Positions 1-6,133 of a DNA stretch of 6,133 nucleotides are shown here, one piece after another. Position 1 is the stretch's first letter. Each line of letters starts with the position of its first letter. The notes beneath the pieces are model-generated. The model searched no databases. It was not told the origin of the DNA and worked only from the letters and a program-made list of their open reading frames with translations. Source of the DNA: Thermoplasmata archaeon (GTDB taxonomy: Archaea > Thermoplasmatota > Thermoplasmata > Thermoplasmatales > Thermoplasmataceae); the NCBI GenBank assembly GCA_021806345.1, contig JAJZXP010000385.1, positions 1 through 6,133 of the forward strand, written 5' to 3'. Position numbers and translations under genes: made by a program.

Positions 1-2866
1 TGGTGAGTTTGGTGTATTCCAGTATCTCACATGTATTAGCGCCCTGCTTCTTCATCATCTCAAAAGTATTCTGACTAAGAAGCACATAGCTCCAGTCACA
101 GTTCATCCTTTCTTCCGGAGGCAGTTCGTTTATCTTATCCACCCAGTCAATAGCTGCGATCCTCTTGTTTTTGACATTCTGGTTGCTCATGTCTCTTTCA
201 GATTTGGTCTCTACAAGATAGATGTGATCACAAGCTCTAATCATAAAATCTGGATAATAGTGAGCAAGAAGACCGTCGTCCCTGACGTAAATGATATTTG
301 CAAAGTCATTGTAGTATTCGTTTATCTTCACAAATGCCTTGACTTTGGAATCAGAATCTATGAATTCGATGAAGTCCTTTTCAAACCCACCAGCGTGTGA
401 AGGATAGGCTATCTTTTCGTAAATGTTCTTTGCAGCTTTCAAGGCATAAGTCTCCCTAATTCTGATTTCAGGCACTTCAGAGAAGTACTTTTTCACGATC
501 TTTGCCTCGTTTGCTTTGAGATTTTTCATAGAATCATACACGGCCTGCGCTATATTACTCACAATGTGCTTGATCAAATTCTGCTGAGCCACAAGAAGCA
601 CGCGCCAGTTGTTGTCCACCAAGGGGTCAAACTCTTGTCTGAAAAGTTTGTGTCTGATGTAATCGTCCGTGAGCTTTGCAATAAGGGCAGAATTGACTTG
701 CATGACCGGGAAATCTCTTGATTTCCTACCTCTTGCATTGACATGGATCACTGATACTGCGTTCACCACTTTCTGGATAAATGAATTGTAGCTTTTTGCG
801 GTGAAAATGTCCGCTGTTACAGTATACTCGCCAAAAGTTGTCTTTACGGTCAACTCCTCGCTGTAAAAAGTATCACCTTTTCGCCCTACCAATGAACGTA
901 AGTCCTCAAGTTTCATCTGGAATGGTTCAAGTTTATCGATGGATAGGTCAGGAACCGCGAGTTCCTCCTCTTTGTCCTGTAATATGATGATCCAGAACAA
1001 GTCATAGTCTTTGTAATTCGGTTTGAGACCTACTTTAATCAAGTCTCCCACAATTTTGCTTTTCGTTGGTTCCTCTGTAATTTCACCGAATGCACCCATA
1101 AGTTGCTCTTCATAGTATTTGATAAAGTTCGGGTGCTCGATTACACTAAGAATGTCTATGTAAGTATCTGGGGCTTCTTTTTTATTCAGAAGATTTTCCC
1201 TGTTCTTTACCCTCATTTCTTCGTATATTGGTAATTCTCTCCACATAATCCTTAGGCCTCTTCCAATGAGCTGCTCCAGAAGAATCGATGAAGACGCAGA
1301 CCTAAGTGGCACAATTACACATATATTATTGACATCAAATCCTTCCCTTAGCATGAGTACAGAAACTATGACTTTCGGTTTCTCGTGCTTATCTATGTCG
1401 AAGAGTCTTTGTTCTATTTTTTTCCACTCTTCTTCGCTAACACTGCCTTTCCTGTCCGAGTGAATCTCAAGTACTTCTTCTTCTGAATAACCTTCCTGAA
1501 TAAGAAAGGAGATAACTAGAGGTACAACCCAATGGTCTTCGCAGACTATAAGCATCTTTGGAAACTTCGTTGAATCAAATACTGTAAATTCCATTTCAAG
1601 TAATCTTTGTTTAGCGATTCCTGCCCTTAGCATGACTTTTTGTCCCTCGGAAAGGCTGGTAACTCTCTTGCTTTCTCGCTCTGCTTTGAACTCTAGAGGC
1701 AAAGCGCCAAACTCCTTTCTCTTGTCTATTGCAACAGTTTTGACAAGTCCCTTCTTTATGGCATCTACTAGTTCAAAATTAGCTACTATATGGGGAAAGT
1801 AGTTTCTTACGTGGTTTTGTCCGCTTCCAGTCACTATGTATGGTGTGGCGGAGAAATCAACCTGTATGTACCGACTTTGCTTGTTTCCTGAAATCTTGTC
1901 AAGAGCTTCCTGCCATTTCTTCTCTACTGTCTCTTCGGACTTCTTCATTTCACCAAGGTGGTGGGCTTCATCATTGAATACGACGAGGTCCTGAAGGCTT
2001 GATAAGTAGTCGAGTTCCTGGCCTCTCATGTATTGATTGTCAAGTTCTTCCAAAGAATGTCCCCGTGAAGTGCCAGGAGTAATCGGAAGTAGTTCCTTTA
2101 CTGCTATATCGGGTCTATCCAGTGCAGAATCTGGCTCATCTTCTTCTTCATCCTCTGCCAAAAGATGCCAGTTTGTTATTGCTATAAGCCCTTCTCCGGT
2201 GACTTTTCGTCCTATCTCCTCTTTTTGTGAAACACTGCTCTGGATAAAGCCAAAAACCTCATCCTTGTGGACAGGTGGAATGAAGAGCTTCTGGAACCTC
2301 CAGAAATCGGACTGTTCAAAGTCCCTTGTCCCTTCCTCTCTTCGTTTTCCCAGATAAGCGTCCAGTAGTCTTTCATAGACAATAATACCGGGAGCCACTA
2401 AGAGGAAGTTCTTTGAGAACCTCTCACTCCCATTTTCATCGTATTTTGAGTTCAGGTATTGCCATATTAGTAGGGCATCCATAACCCAAGTCTTACCCGT
2501 ACCAGTTGCCATTTTTACGCAATATTTTGGATGTTCGTATTTATCCTGCTTGAGATCTGTCATGTCCATTTGCGACAGAAGTTCCGGGTAAATTTGAGCA
2601 TAGAGTTCACCAACGCTGGATATTTTCAGTATCTCGTGTACATAGATTACATTCAATATGGATTGCCATTGTCCATCATGAAAGTTTATGCTTCTCTCAT
2701 CTGCAAATACTCCATCAGGGTCCCAGAACTTAAGCAGTTCTTGGGTGATTGGTGCGACTTTCTCAAGAAATTCTCCAGATTTCCACAACTCTCTTGCCTG
2801 TTCAGTGATCCTCTTTGCAAGCTTTAGAGGGACATCTCTAGTTCCAGGAGACTTAACATTTACCAT
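1..2866 (-). CDS. res: Type III-like restriction endonuclease / DEAD-DEAH helicase (Res), 3' end outside the window
   Basis: Starts ATG at 2866 and stays open for 955 codons to the left edge, so the stop is not seen. Motifs read by translating the reverse complement: Walker A MATGTGKT at 119-126; helicase motif II DEAH at 299-302; motif III SAT at 339-341; MLIVCED at 438-444; motif V LREGFDVNN at 506-514; motif VI QLIGRGLR at 532-539; and a C-terminal PD-(D/E)xK nuclease site with PDF at 872-874 (D873) and ETK at 886-888 (E886, K888). Family role: with Mod it forms a complex that uses ATP to communicate along DNA between recognition sites and cuts unmodified DNA. Type III Res proteins are usually about 950-1000 residues and have the nuclease motif near the C-terminus, so little is likely missing. 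An acidic stretch (EDEEEDEPD, 238-246) sits between motifs I and II. Start is supported by GAGGT six bases upstream and by the one-base overlap with mod. A stand-alone helicase is unlikely given the nuclease motif and the partner. Confidence 0.93.
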   Translation of the reverse strand, partial: MVNVKSPGTRDVPLKLAKRITEQARELWKSGEFLEKVAPITQELLKFWDPDGVFADERSINFHDGQWQSILNVIYVHEILKISSVGELYAQIYPELLSQMDMTDLKQDKYEHPKYCVKMATGTGKTWVMDALLIWQYLNSKYDENGSERFSKNFLLVAPGIIVYERLLDAYLGKRREEGTRDFEQSDFWRFQKLFIPPVHKDEVFGFIQSSVSQKEEIGRKVTGEGLIAITNWHLLAEDEEEDEPDSALDRPDIAVKELLPITPGTSRGHSLEELDNQYMRGQELDYLSSLQDLVVFNDEAHHLGEMKKSEETVEKKWQEALDKISGNKQSRYIQVDFSATPYIVTGSGQNHVRNYFPHIVANFELVDAIKKGLVKTVAIDKRKEFGALPLEFKAERESKRVTSLSEGQKVMLRAGIAKQRLLEMEFTVFDSTKFPKMLIVCEDHWVVPLVISFLIQEGYSEEEVLEIHSDRKGSVSEEEWKKIEQRLFDIDKHEKPKVIVSVLMLREGFDVNNICVIVPLRSASSSILLEQLIGRGLRIMWRELPIYEEMRVKNRENLLNKKEAPDTYIDILSVIEHPNFIKYYEEQLMGAFGEITEEPTKSKIVGDLIKVGLKPNYKDYDLFWIIILQDKEEELAVPDLSIDKLEPFQMKLEDLRSLVGRKGDTFYSEELTVKTTFGEYTVTADIFTAKSYNSFIQKVVNAVSVIHVNARGRKSRDFPVMQVNSALIAKLTDDYIRHKLFRQEFDPLVDNNWRVLLVAQQNLIKHIVSNIAQAVYDSMKNLKANEAKIVKKYFSEVPEIRIRETYALKAAKNIYEKIAYPSHAGGFEKDFIEFIDSDSKVKAFVKINEYYNDFANIIYVRDDGLLAHYYPDFMIRACDHIYLVETKSERDMSNQNVKNKRIAAIDWVDKINELPPEERMNCDWSYVLLSQNTFEMMKKQGANTCEILEYTKLT

Positions 2867-2868
2867 CA
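2864..2868 (-). other. mod stop / res start overlap (TGATG)
   Basis: The TGA of mod (2868-2866) shares its last A with the ATG of res (2866-2864). Such overlaps normally go with co-transcription and translational coupling, here probably keeping Mod and Res in a fixed ratio and making Res synthesis depend on Mod synthesis. Confidence 0.85.
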
Positions 2869-4908
2869 GAATACCTCTTTAACAGTCACGCTCTCGAATC
2901 CGAATACATCAACCGCTTTCACGCAAACCTTTCTTTTTCCACTAACCTTGGGGACAAGGAGCTTTGTCTTCCGGTTCACCTTCAATGAATCTTCATGGTT
3001 TTCCCGGTAATCCTGCCATTTGCTCCTGAACATCTCTCCATCATATTCAGGGTCAATGCTCCAGTATTCTATGAGACTCAGAGGGTCTTCCTCTATGATC
3101 TTTTCGAGTTTGTCCTTATCTGATTTGTCAAGCGGGAATGCGTCTGGAGACAGAAGAACATAATTCTCAAGTTCAACTGTCAACTCTTCCTTATCGTCAT
3201 CCGTTGCTTTTTTGATAACTGGCTTAACAGTGAGGTATTGCAAAGAACTGAATCTTACTGTTCCTTCCTTTATCAGTTTCTCGTAGTCAGCCTTGTGTTT
3301 CAGCTTTTCCAACAAGTCTGGGGGAATTACAAGCACTTCGAGATTATCATCGTTTATTCCGTCTATGATTTTGCCAATGTCTGTTTCGAAGTTCCAACCC
3401 AGAACAACTATTTTGCTCCATCCTCCCATAAAGGAGGCTCTGAGTTCCTGAGCCTTCTTCAGAGTAGCATAACCAGTGATCTTTGTTGGAGAGTCAACAA
3501 ACACCAGAGTCTTACTCTGTTTAATGTAACCAAGGTTGGTGGGCGCACCTTCCTGCATCGGAAATGGAAGCGCACCGTATAGGTTGATCACAACATGAGC
3601 AAGGTCCCCTATACGTCTAAATTGCGATCTTTCAAACTGTTCTTTTTGATAATCACCGATGGATTGATACAGGAACGGTTTAGAATCTTGGTCGATAAGA
3701 CGTTTTCTGGAGATCATTATTGCAGGTTTACCAAGATCGCACATTATCCAATTTCGTCCGAGTTTCTCTGCCACTGCTCCCAATGTTCCAGATCCTGAGA
3801 AAAAATCGGCCACAATTGAATTCTCAGTGCTAGAAGCTTCAAAGATACGCGCAAGAAGCTTTTCACTTTTTTCAGTGTTGAATCCAAAGTTGAAACTATA
3901 TGCTGGAATGTCATCCCACAATGAAGTCACGATAGGATTTTCTGAAACAACTTTATACTCTGGTTTATTAGTTCGTTGATTTCTTCTCAATAGACCATTT
4001 TCTATGGCTTTAAATGCCCTATCCTTTCCCCACATCCAATGCCTACCTCTGGGCGGAGTCACTCCAAAAATTTCATAGTCCATCCCTGTACGTATACCAG
4101 GAGCGTCAAACGCATGCCATCGTTCCCCCAAACTTACATCGGTACGTGGTTGAAAGACCCTATGCTCTTCTGTTTTTGAGTAGAATAATATAGTGTCCAA
4201 TGCAACGTTAAGCCTCTTTGTAGTTTCATACTCTTGAACGTTCTTGCGAATTCTCTTACATTGTATTTCATTTCGGAAATTATCCCTTCCGAATAAGTCA
4301 TCCATAACTAACTTAACGTAATGAACAACGTGCCAATCTAAGTGAACATAGATTGATCCTTTGTTTGAGAGAAACTCCCTCATTAGGACAAGTCTTGGAA
4401 CAATCATTTCTAAGTACGATTTTGTCCCATCCTTCCATGTGTCAGAGTAGGCAAATTGTTCTATCACCGAAGGTTTTTGTTCAATGTCCACAGATGGTAG
4501 GTGTATTTTTGTCCTATAATCCGCCTTGCTGTCAAAGGGTGGATCAATATAAATTAAATCTATTTTGCCTCTCATTGACGGAAGTCCTGTTTCAGGATCG
4601 CCAGCTAGAAGTGCCTGCATGGCGAGAAGGTTATCGCCGTAAATTAACCTGTTAAGAAATTCATTGTTATCTTCCGTTTTGACATTTTGACCGGTGAATT
4701 TCGTTAATCCTCCAATAGCCTTGGTGGGAAGCACTAATTCATTCGTTTGAAGGGTGACTCTTTGTGATTTAGAAAGTCCGTCAAGGACCCTTTGTGCCTC
4801 TTTTTTACCTCTTTCGACGATTTTTGGCAATTCCTCGACTAACGATTTTCTTCGACCATTTCCACTTCTCTGAGTTGGATCTCCTTTTTCTTCCAACGTA
4901 TCAACCAT
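2866..4908 (-). CDS. mod: Type III-like adenine-specific DNA methyltransferase (Mod), beta class
   Basis: 680 residues from ATG 4908. A GTG at 4920 would add four residues, but GGTG at 4918-4915 is then the natural ribosome binding site, so I prefer the ATG. Seen, numbered from this ATG: a basic N-terminal region (NGRRKS at 17-22) before the fold; LIYGDNLLAM at 88-97; catalytic motif IV DPPF at 122-125; a variable stretch at about 210-330 where beta-class enzymes carry the target recognition domain; WDDI at 331-334; TEKSEKLL at 345-352 in place of the usual TQKPxxLL; and the AdoMet-binding motif I FFSGSGT at 369-375. Motif IV before motif I defines the beta class. Family role: N6-adenine methylation of an asymmetric site, which both protects host DNA and supplies sequence specificity to Res. 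The 280-residue C-terminal part ends in VKAVDVFGFESVTVKEVF, a tail type I recall from Mod proteins of this group. Stop overlaps the res start. No frameshift or missing catalytic motif is visible. The target site cannot be read from the sequence. Confidence 0.93.
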   Translation of the reverse strand: MVDTLEEKGDPTQRSGNGRRKSLVEELPKIVERGKKEAQRVLDGLSKSQRVTLQTNELVLPTKAIGGLTKFTGQNVKTEDNNEFLNRLIYGDNLLAMQALLAGDPETGLPSMRGKIDLIYIDPPFDSKADYRTKIHLPSVDIEQKPSVIEQFAYSDTWKDGTKSYLEMIVPRLVLMREFLSNKGSIYVHLDWHVVHYVKLVMDDLFGRDNFRNEIQCKRIRKNVQEYETTKRLNVALDTILFYSKTEEHRVFQPRTDVSLGERWHAFDAPGIRTGMDYEIFGVTPPRGRHWMWGKDRAFKAIENGLLRRNQRTNKPEYKVVSENPIVTSLWDDIPAYSFNFGFNTEKSEKLLARIFEASSTENSIVADFFSGSGTLGAVAEKLGRNWIMCDLGKPAIMISRKRLIDQDSKPFLYQSIGDYQKEQFERSQFRRIGDLAHVVINLYGALPFPMQEGAPTNLGYIKQSKTLVFVDSPTKITGYATLKKAQELRASFMGGWSKIVVLGWNFETDIGKIIDGINDDNLEVLVIPPDLLEKLKHKADYEKLIKEGTVRFSSLQYLTVKPVIKKATDDDKEELTVELENYVLLSPDAFPLDKSDKDKLEKIIEEDPLSLIEYWSIDPEYDGEMFRSKWQDYRENHEDSLKVNRKTKLLVPKVSGKRKVCVKAVDVFGFESVTVKEVF
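2873..2877 (-). promoter_or_regulatory. Ribosome binding site of res, inside the mod coding end
   Basis: GAGGT on the minus strand, six bases before ATG 2866, formed by the last Lys-Glu-Val codons of mod. It is the strongest Shine-Dalgarno match of the three genes and sets the res start. Confidence 0.7.
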
Positions 4909-4914
4909 GTAAAA

Positions 4915-4920
4915 CACCAC
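4915..4920 (-). promoter_or_regulatory. Ribosome binding site deciding the mod start
   Basis: GTGGTG contains GGTG (4918-4915), six bases before ATG 4908. The same bases include the alternative GTG start at 4920, which has no Shine-Dalgarno-like sequence ahead of it (upstream bases are TTATCATTCAATGTC). The site therefore argues for the ATG. Confidence 0.55.
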
Positions 4921-4935
4921 GACATTGAATGATAA

Positions 4936-6021
4936 CTAAAGCCTCTTTTTCAATTCAGTAGAAACAATCGACGCATCAGATAATAAAATTTGCGATTCCA
5001 TTGTGTAGTACCGACCAATCTTTTTCTTGATCAGCGTGACCAGACCTAAGTTCTGCAGGTAGTTAACACTCTGAAAGAAAGTGGACTTGCTCATTCCCTT
5101 AACCAGGAAGCTGTTGACATTCGTCACCTCGGCATAGGCCTTGTTCGTGTCCTGATTCTTGATCAATGACGCCAGAATCAATAAATCCCTGTCTCCAAGA
5201 TTCCTTAGAGTTTCTCCCTCCACCTCTACATAAGCCTGCCTCAATGCTGATATGACTGCCTCATCGGTCCATTTGTTAACCCTTCCAAGTATCTCCAGTG
5301 CTTTGATGCCAATCCTGGCATCGCTCCTGTATTCCCTGACAAGCATGGCGGACAAGAGGCCTATAGCAACCTTGTCAAATTTGTTAAGACCTTCTTCTGC
5401 CCTCATTTTCAGTATCTCGCGGATCTCATCTGCGTTGTATTCATGGAAAACAATATGGTCAGGCTGCAGAGAGCTCTTCACGCTCTCGTCGTTCATGTCC
5501 TTGTACCAGTAGACTTTCTGGGTCAGTAGGATAAGGTTAGCCTTTGTATGCCTCGTTATGTGGTAGAGGACATCATAGTCCTGGAGAAAATCAACTTCGT
5601 CCAGTATAACAATTGACTTTCCAGACAGCAACGAGTCAAATTTGTTCTTTACTTCATCGATGTCATGACCTCTGCTGGATATCCTTGTCAGATACCTGTA
5701 TATCTTTATGGATGTGGGGTTCTCCCTCACGTTTATGTAGTAATATGGCACTGATTTGCTCTCTTTCAGGGCCTTTGCCATGATCAAAGCACTTAGTGTT
5801 TTGCCGGAACCCTTTGATCCATAGATGATTATGTGCCTGGGAAGGTTTAGGTTCACGTAGTCTGCAAGGTCATTGGTAACCTTGTCAAGCTCCTTTCTTA
5901 TGAGGATGCGATTTGGCTTGAAATCCATGTCGAACAGCTGTGCATTCTTTATGTTGCTGGTTTCCTTTGCCCTCTGCTTGACCTTGCTGTCAAAGAACGC
6001 ATATGGATCTTTCAGAGCCAT
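4936..6021 (-). CDS. cdc6: Orc1/Cdc6-family AAA+ ATPase (replication-initiator-like), first gene of the restriction operon
   Basis: 361-residue protein, ATG start and TAG stop. Seen: an N-terminal linker (FKPNRILIRKELDKV, 34-48) in the place of the family's YxPxxxxxRExEL segment; Walker A GSKGSGKT at 68-75; Walker B IVILDEVD at 137-144; a sensor 1 region LLTQK at 165-169; the family block ESVKSSL...IVFHEYNADEIREIL at 179-204; sensor 2 SDARIGIKALE at 233-243 with R236; and a C-terminal winged helix from about 270 to 350 ending LGLVTLIKKKIGRYY. Known family role: ATP-dependent binding of origin DNA and loading of the MCM helicase. Length is slightly below the usual 380-410. The sensor 1 SN/TN pair is replaced by TQ, and the stretch between Walker A and B seems compact, so this looks like a divergent paralogue rather than the main chromosomal initiator. 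Start supported by GTGATC just upstream. It lies 27 bases ahead of mod on the same strand, which suggests a role tied to restriction-modification or to an element carrying it (inference). Confidence 0.88.
   Translation of the reverse strand: MALKDPYAFFDSKVKQRAKETSNIKNAQLFDMDFKPNRILIRKELDKVTNDLADYVNLNLPRHIIIYGSKGSGKTLSALIMAKALKESKSVPYYYINVRENPTSIKIYRYLTRISSRGHDIDEVKNKFDSLLSGKSIVILDEVDFLQDYDVLYHITRHTKANLILLTQKVYWYKDMNDESVKSSLQPDHIVFHEYNADEIREILKMRAEEGLNKFDKVAIGLLSAMLVREYRSDARIGIKALEILGRVNKWTDEAVISALRQAYVEVEGETLRNLGDRDLLILASLIKNQDTNKAYAEVTNVNSFLVKGMSKSTFFQSVNYLQNLGLVTLIKKKIGRYYTMESQILLSDASIVSTELKKRL
4981..4995 (-). promoter_or_regulatory. Possible internal promoter ahead of mod
   Basis: Within the 3' end of the Orc1/Cdc6-like gene the minus strand reads TCGCAAA followed by TTTTATTA (4988-4981). 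The order and spacing resemble the operon promoter. A start near 4957 would leave about 50 untranslated bases before ATG 4908 and allow mod-res expression without the first gene. The bases also encode protein, and AT-rich matches occur by chance, so support is weak. Confidence 0.25.
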
Positions 6022-6023
6022 GC

Positions 6024-6029
6024 GATCAC
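6024..6029 (-). promoter_or_regulatory. Ribosome binding site of the Orc1/Cdc6-like gene
   Basis: GTGATC on the minus strand pairs with the usual archaeal 16S 3' end (AUCACCUCC). Its GT step lies six bases ahead of ATG 6021, the same register as the sites of the two downstream genes. This supports ATG 6021 as the start. Confidence 0.55.
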
Positions 6030-6056
6030 TGCACTTTTACGATTCACTGGTAAGAT

Positions 6057-6070
6057 TATTAAAAGTTCCG
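6057..6070 (-). promoter_or_regulatory. Archaeal promoter (BRE + TATA-like box) for the operon
   Basis: On the minus strand CGGAAC (6070-6065) is followed directly by TTTTAATA (6064-6057), a good match to an archaeal BRE plus TATA box. Archaeal transcription usually begins about 25 bases past the box centre, here near the purines at 6034-6038, giving a leader of roughly 13-17 bases before ATG 6021. No better candidate is seen in the 112-base upstream region. It would drive all three genes. Confidence 0.6.
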
Positions 6071-6133
6071 AACGAGTCGAATCATTGAGTGTCGTAGAAC
6101 AGTCGTTTTCAGTTCAGAAGAGAGAGTGTCAGA

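Larger units (their letters stand above)
6022..6133. other. Upstream intergenic region of the operon (right edge)
   Basis: 112 bases without a convincing gene on either strand. It holds the promoter and ribosome binding site of the operon, two near-identical short direct repeats (GAACGAGTCG at 6070-6079 and GAACAGTCG at 6097-6105) and a TGAAAACGA on the minus strand (6111-6103) that loosely recalls the core of an archaeal origin recognition box. The region continues beyond the window, so what lies upstream and on which strand is unknown. Confidence 0.5.

Noticed and set aside
1417..1423. Run of seven A (minus strand) in res, with a six-base run in mod at 4801-4806, as possible phase-variation tracts
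   Set aside because: Phase-variable type III genes use much longer homopolymers or multi-unit repeats; these runs simply encode consecutive lysines and both frames are intact.
2037..2357. Plus-strand open frame with a serine-rich run
   Set aside because: It lies opposite the Glu/Asp-rich codons of res; the serine run is the antisense of GAA/GAT/GAG codons, and the res frame carries conserved helicase motifs across the same bases.
4909..4920. GTG start for mod at 4920
   Set aside because: It would add only four residues, has no ribosome binding site of its own, and the bases serve better as the GGTG site for ATG 4908.
1266..6088. Other plus-strand open frames of about 60-115 codons (for example 1266-1463, 2531-2827, 3238-3582, 4353-4655, 5252-5512, 5873-6088)
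   Set aside because: Each is antisense to one of the three motif-bearing genes, has no recognisable domain and no convincing ribosome binding site.
1..6133. CRISPR array, tRNA or rRNA genes, insertion-sequence ends or attachment sites
   Set aside because: No regularly spaced repeats, cloverleaf-like segment, transposase frame or flanking inverted repeats were seen; almost all of the window is taken by three protein genes.

Overview
The window holds a compact three-gene cluster on the minus strand, read from right to left: an archaeal Orc1/Cdc6-family AAA+ ATPase (6021 to 4936), a beta-class adenine DNA methyltransferase of the type III Mod kind (4908 to 2866) and a DEAD/DEAH-helicase restriction endonuclease of the type III Res kind (2866 to 1, running off the left edge). 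About 98 % of the bases are coding. The only real intergenic sequence is the 112 bases at the right end and a 27-base gap between the first two genes.

The organism is most likely an archaeon. The Orc1/Cdc6 protein has the archaeal layout of AAA+ domain followed by winged helix. Upstream of it is a TATA-like box with a BRE-like flank and a very short leader. The ribosome binding sites match the archaeal GGAGGTGATC type. Arginine is written mostly with AGA and AGG, and ATA is common for isoleucine. By eye the GC content is a little over 40 %. I cannot name a lineage with confidence; Thermoplasmata-like archaea are one possibility among several.

Layout: 6022-6133 is the upstream region with a promoter and some short repeats. 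4936-6021 is the Orc1/Cdc6-like ATPase. 4909-4935 is a short spacer carrying the mod ribosome binding site. 2866-4908 is mod. The mod stop and res start overlap by one base (TGATG). 1-2866 is res, 955 codons of uninterrupted frame, probably lacking only its last few dozen residues.

Mod and Res together look like a complete and probably active type III-like restriction-modification pair: the methylase has motifs IV and I, and the endonuclease has helicase motifs plus a PD-(D/E)xK nuclease site. The unusual element is the first gene. A replication-initiator-type ATPase appears to be co-transcribed with, and ahead of, the restriction genes. It could be a third component of the defence system, a regulator or DNA-loading factor for it, or the initiator of a mobile element that carries the restriction genes. 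The sequence alone does not decide between these.
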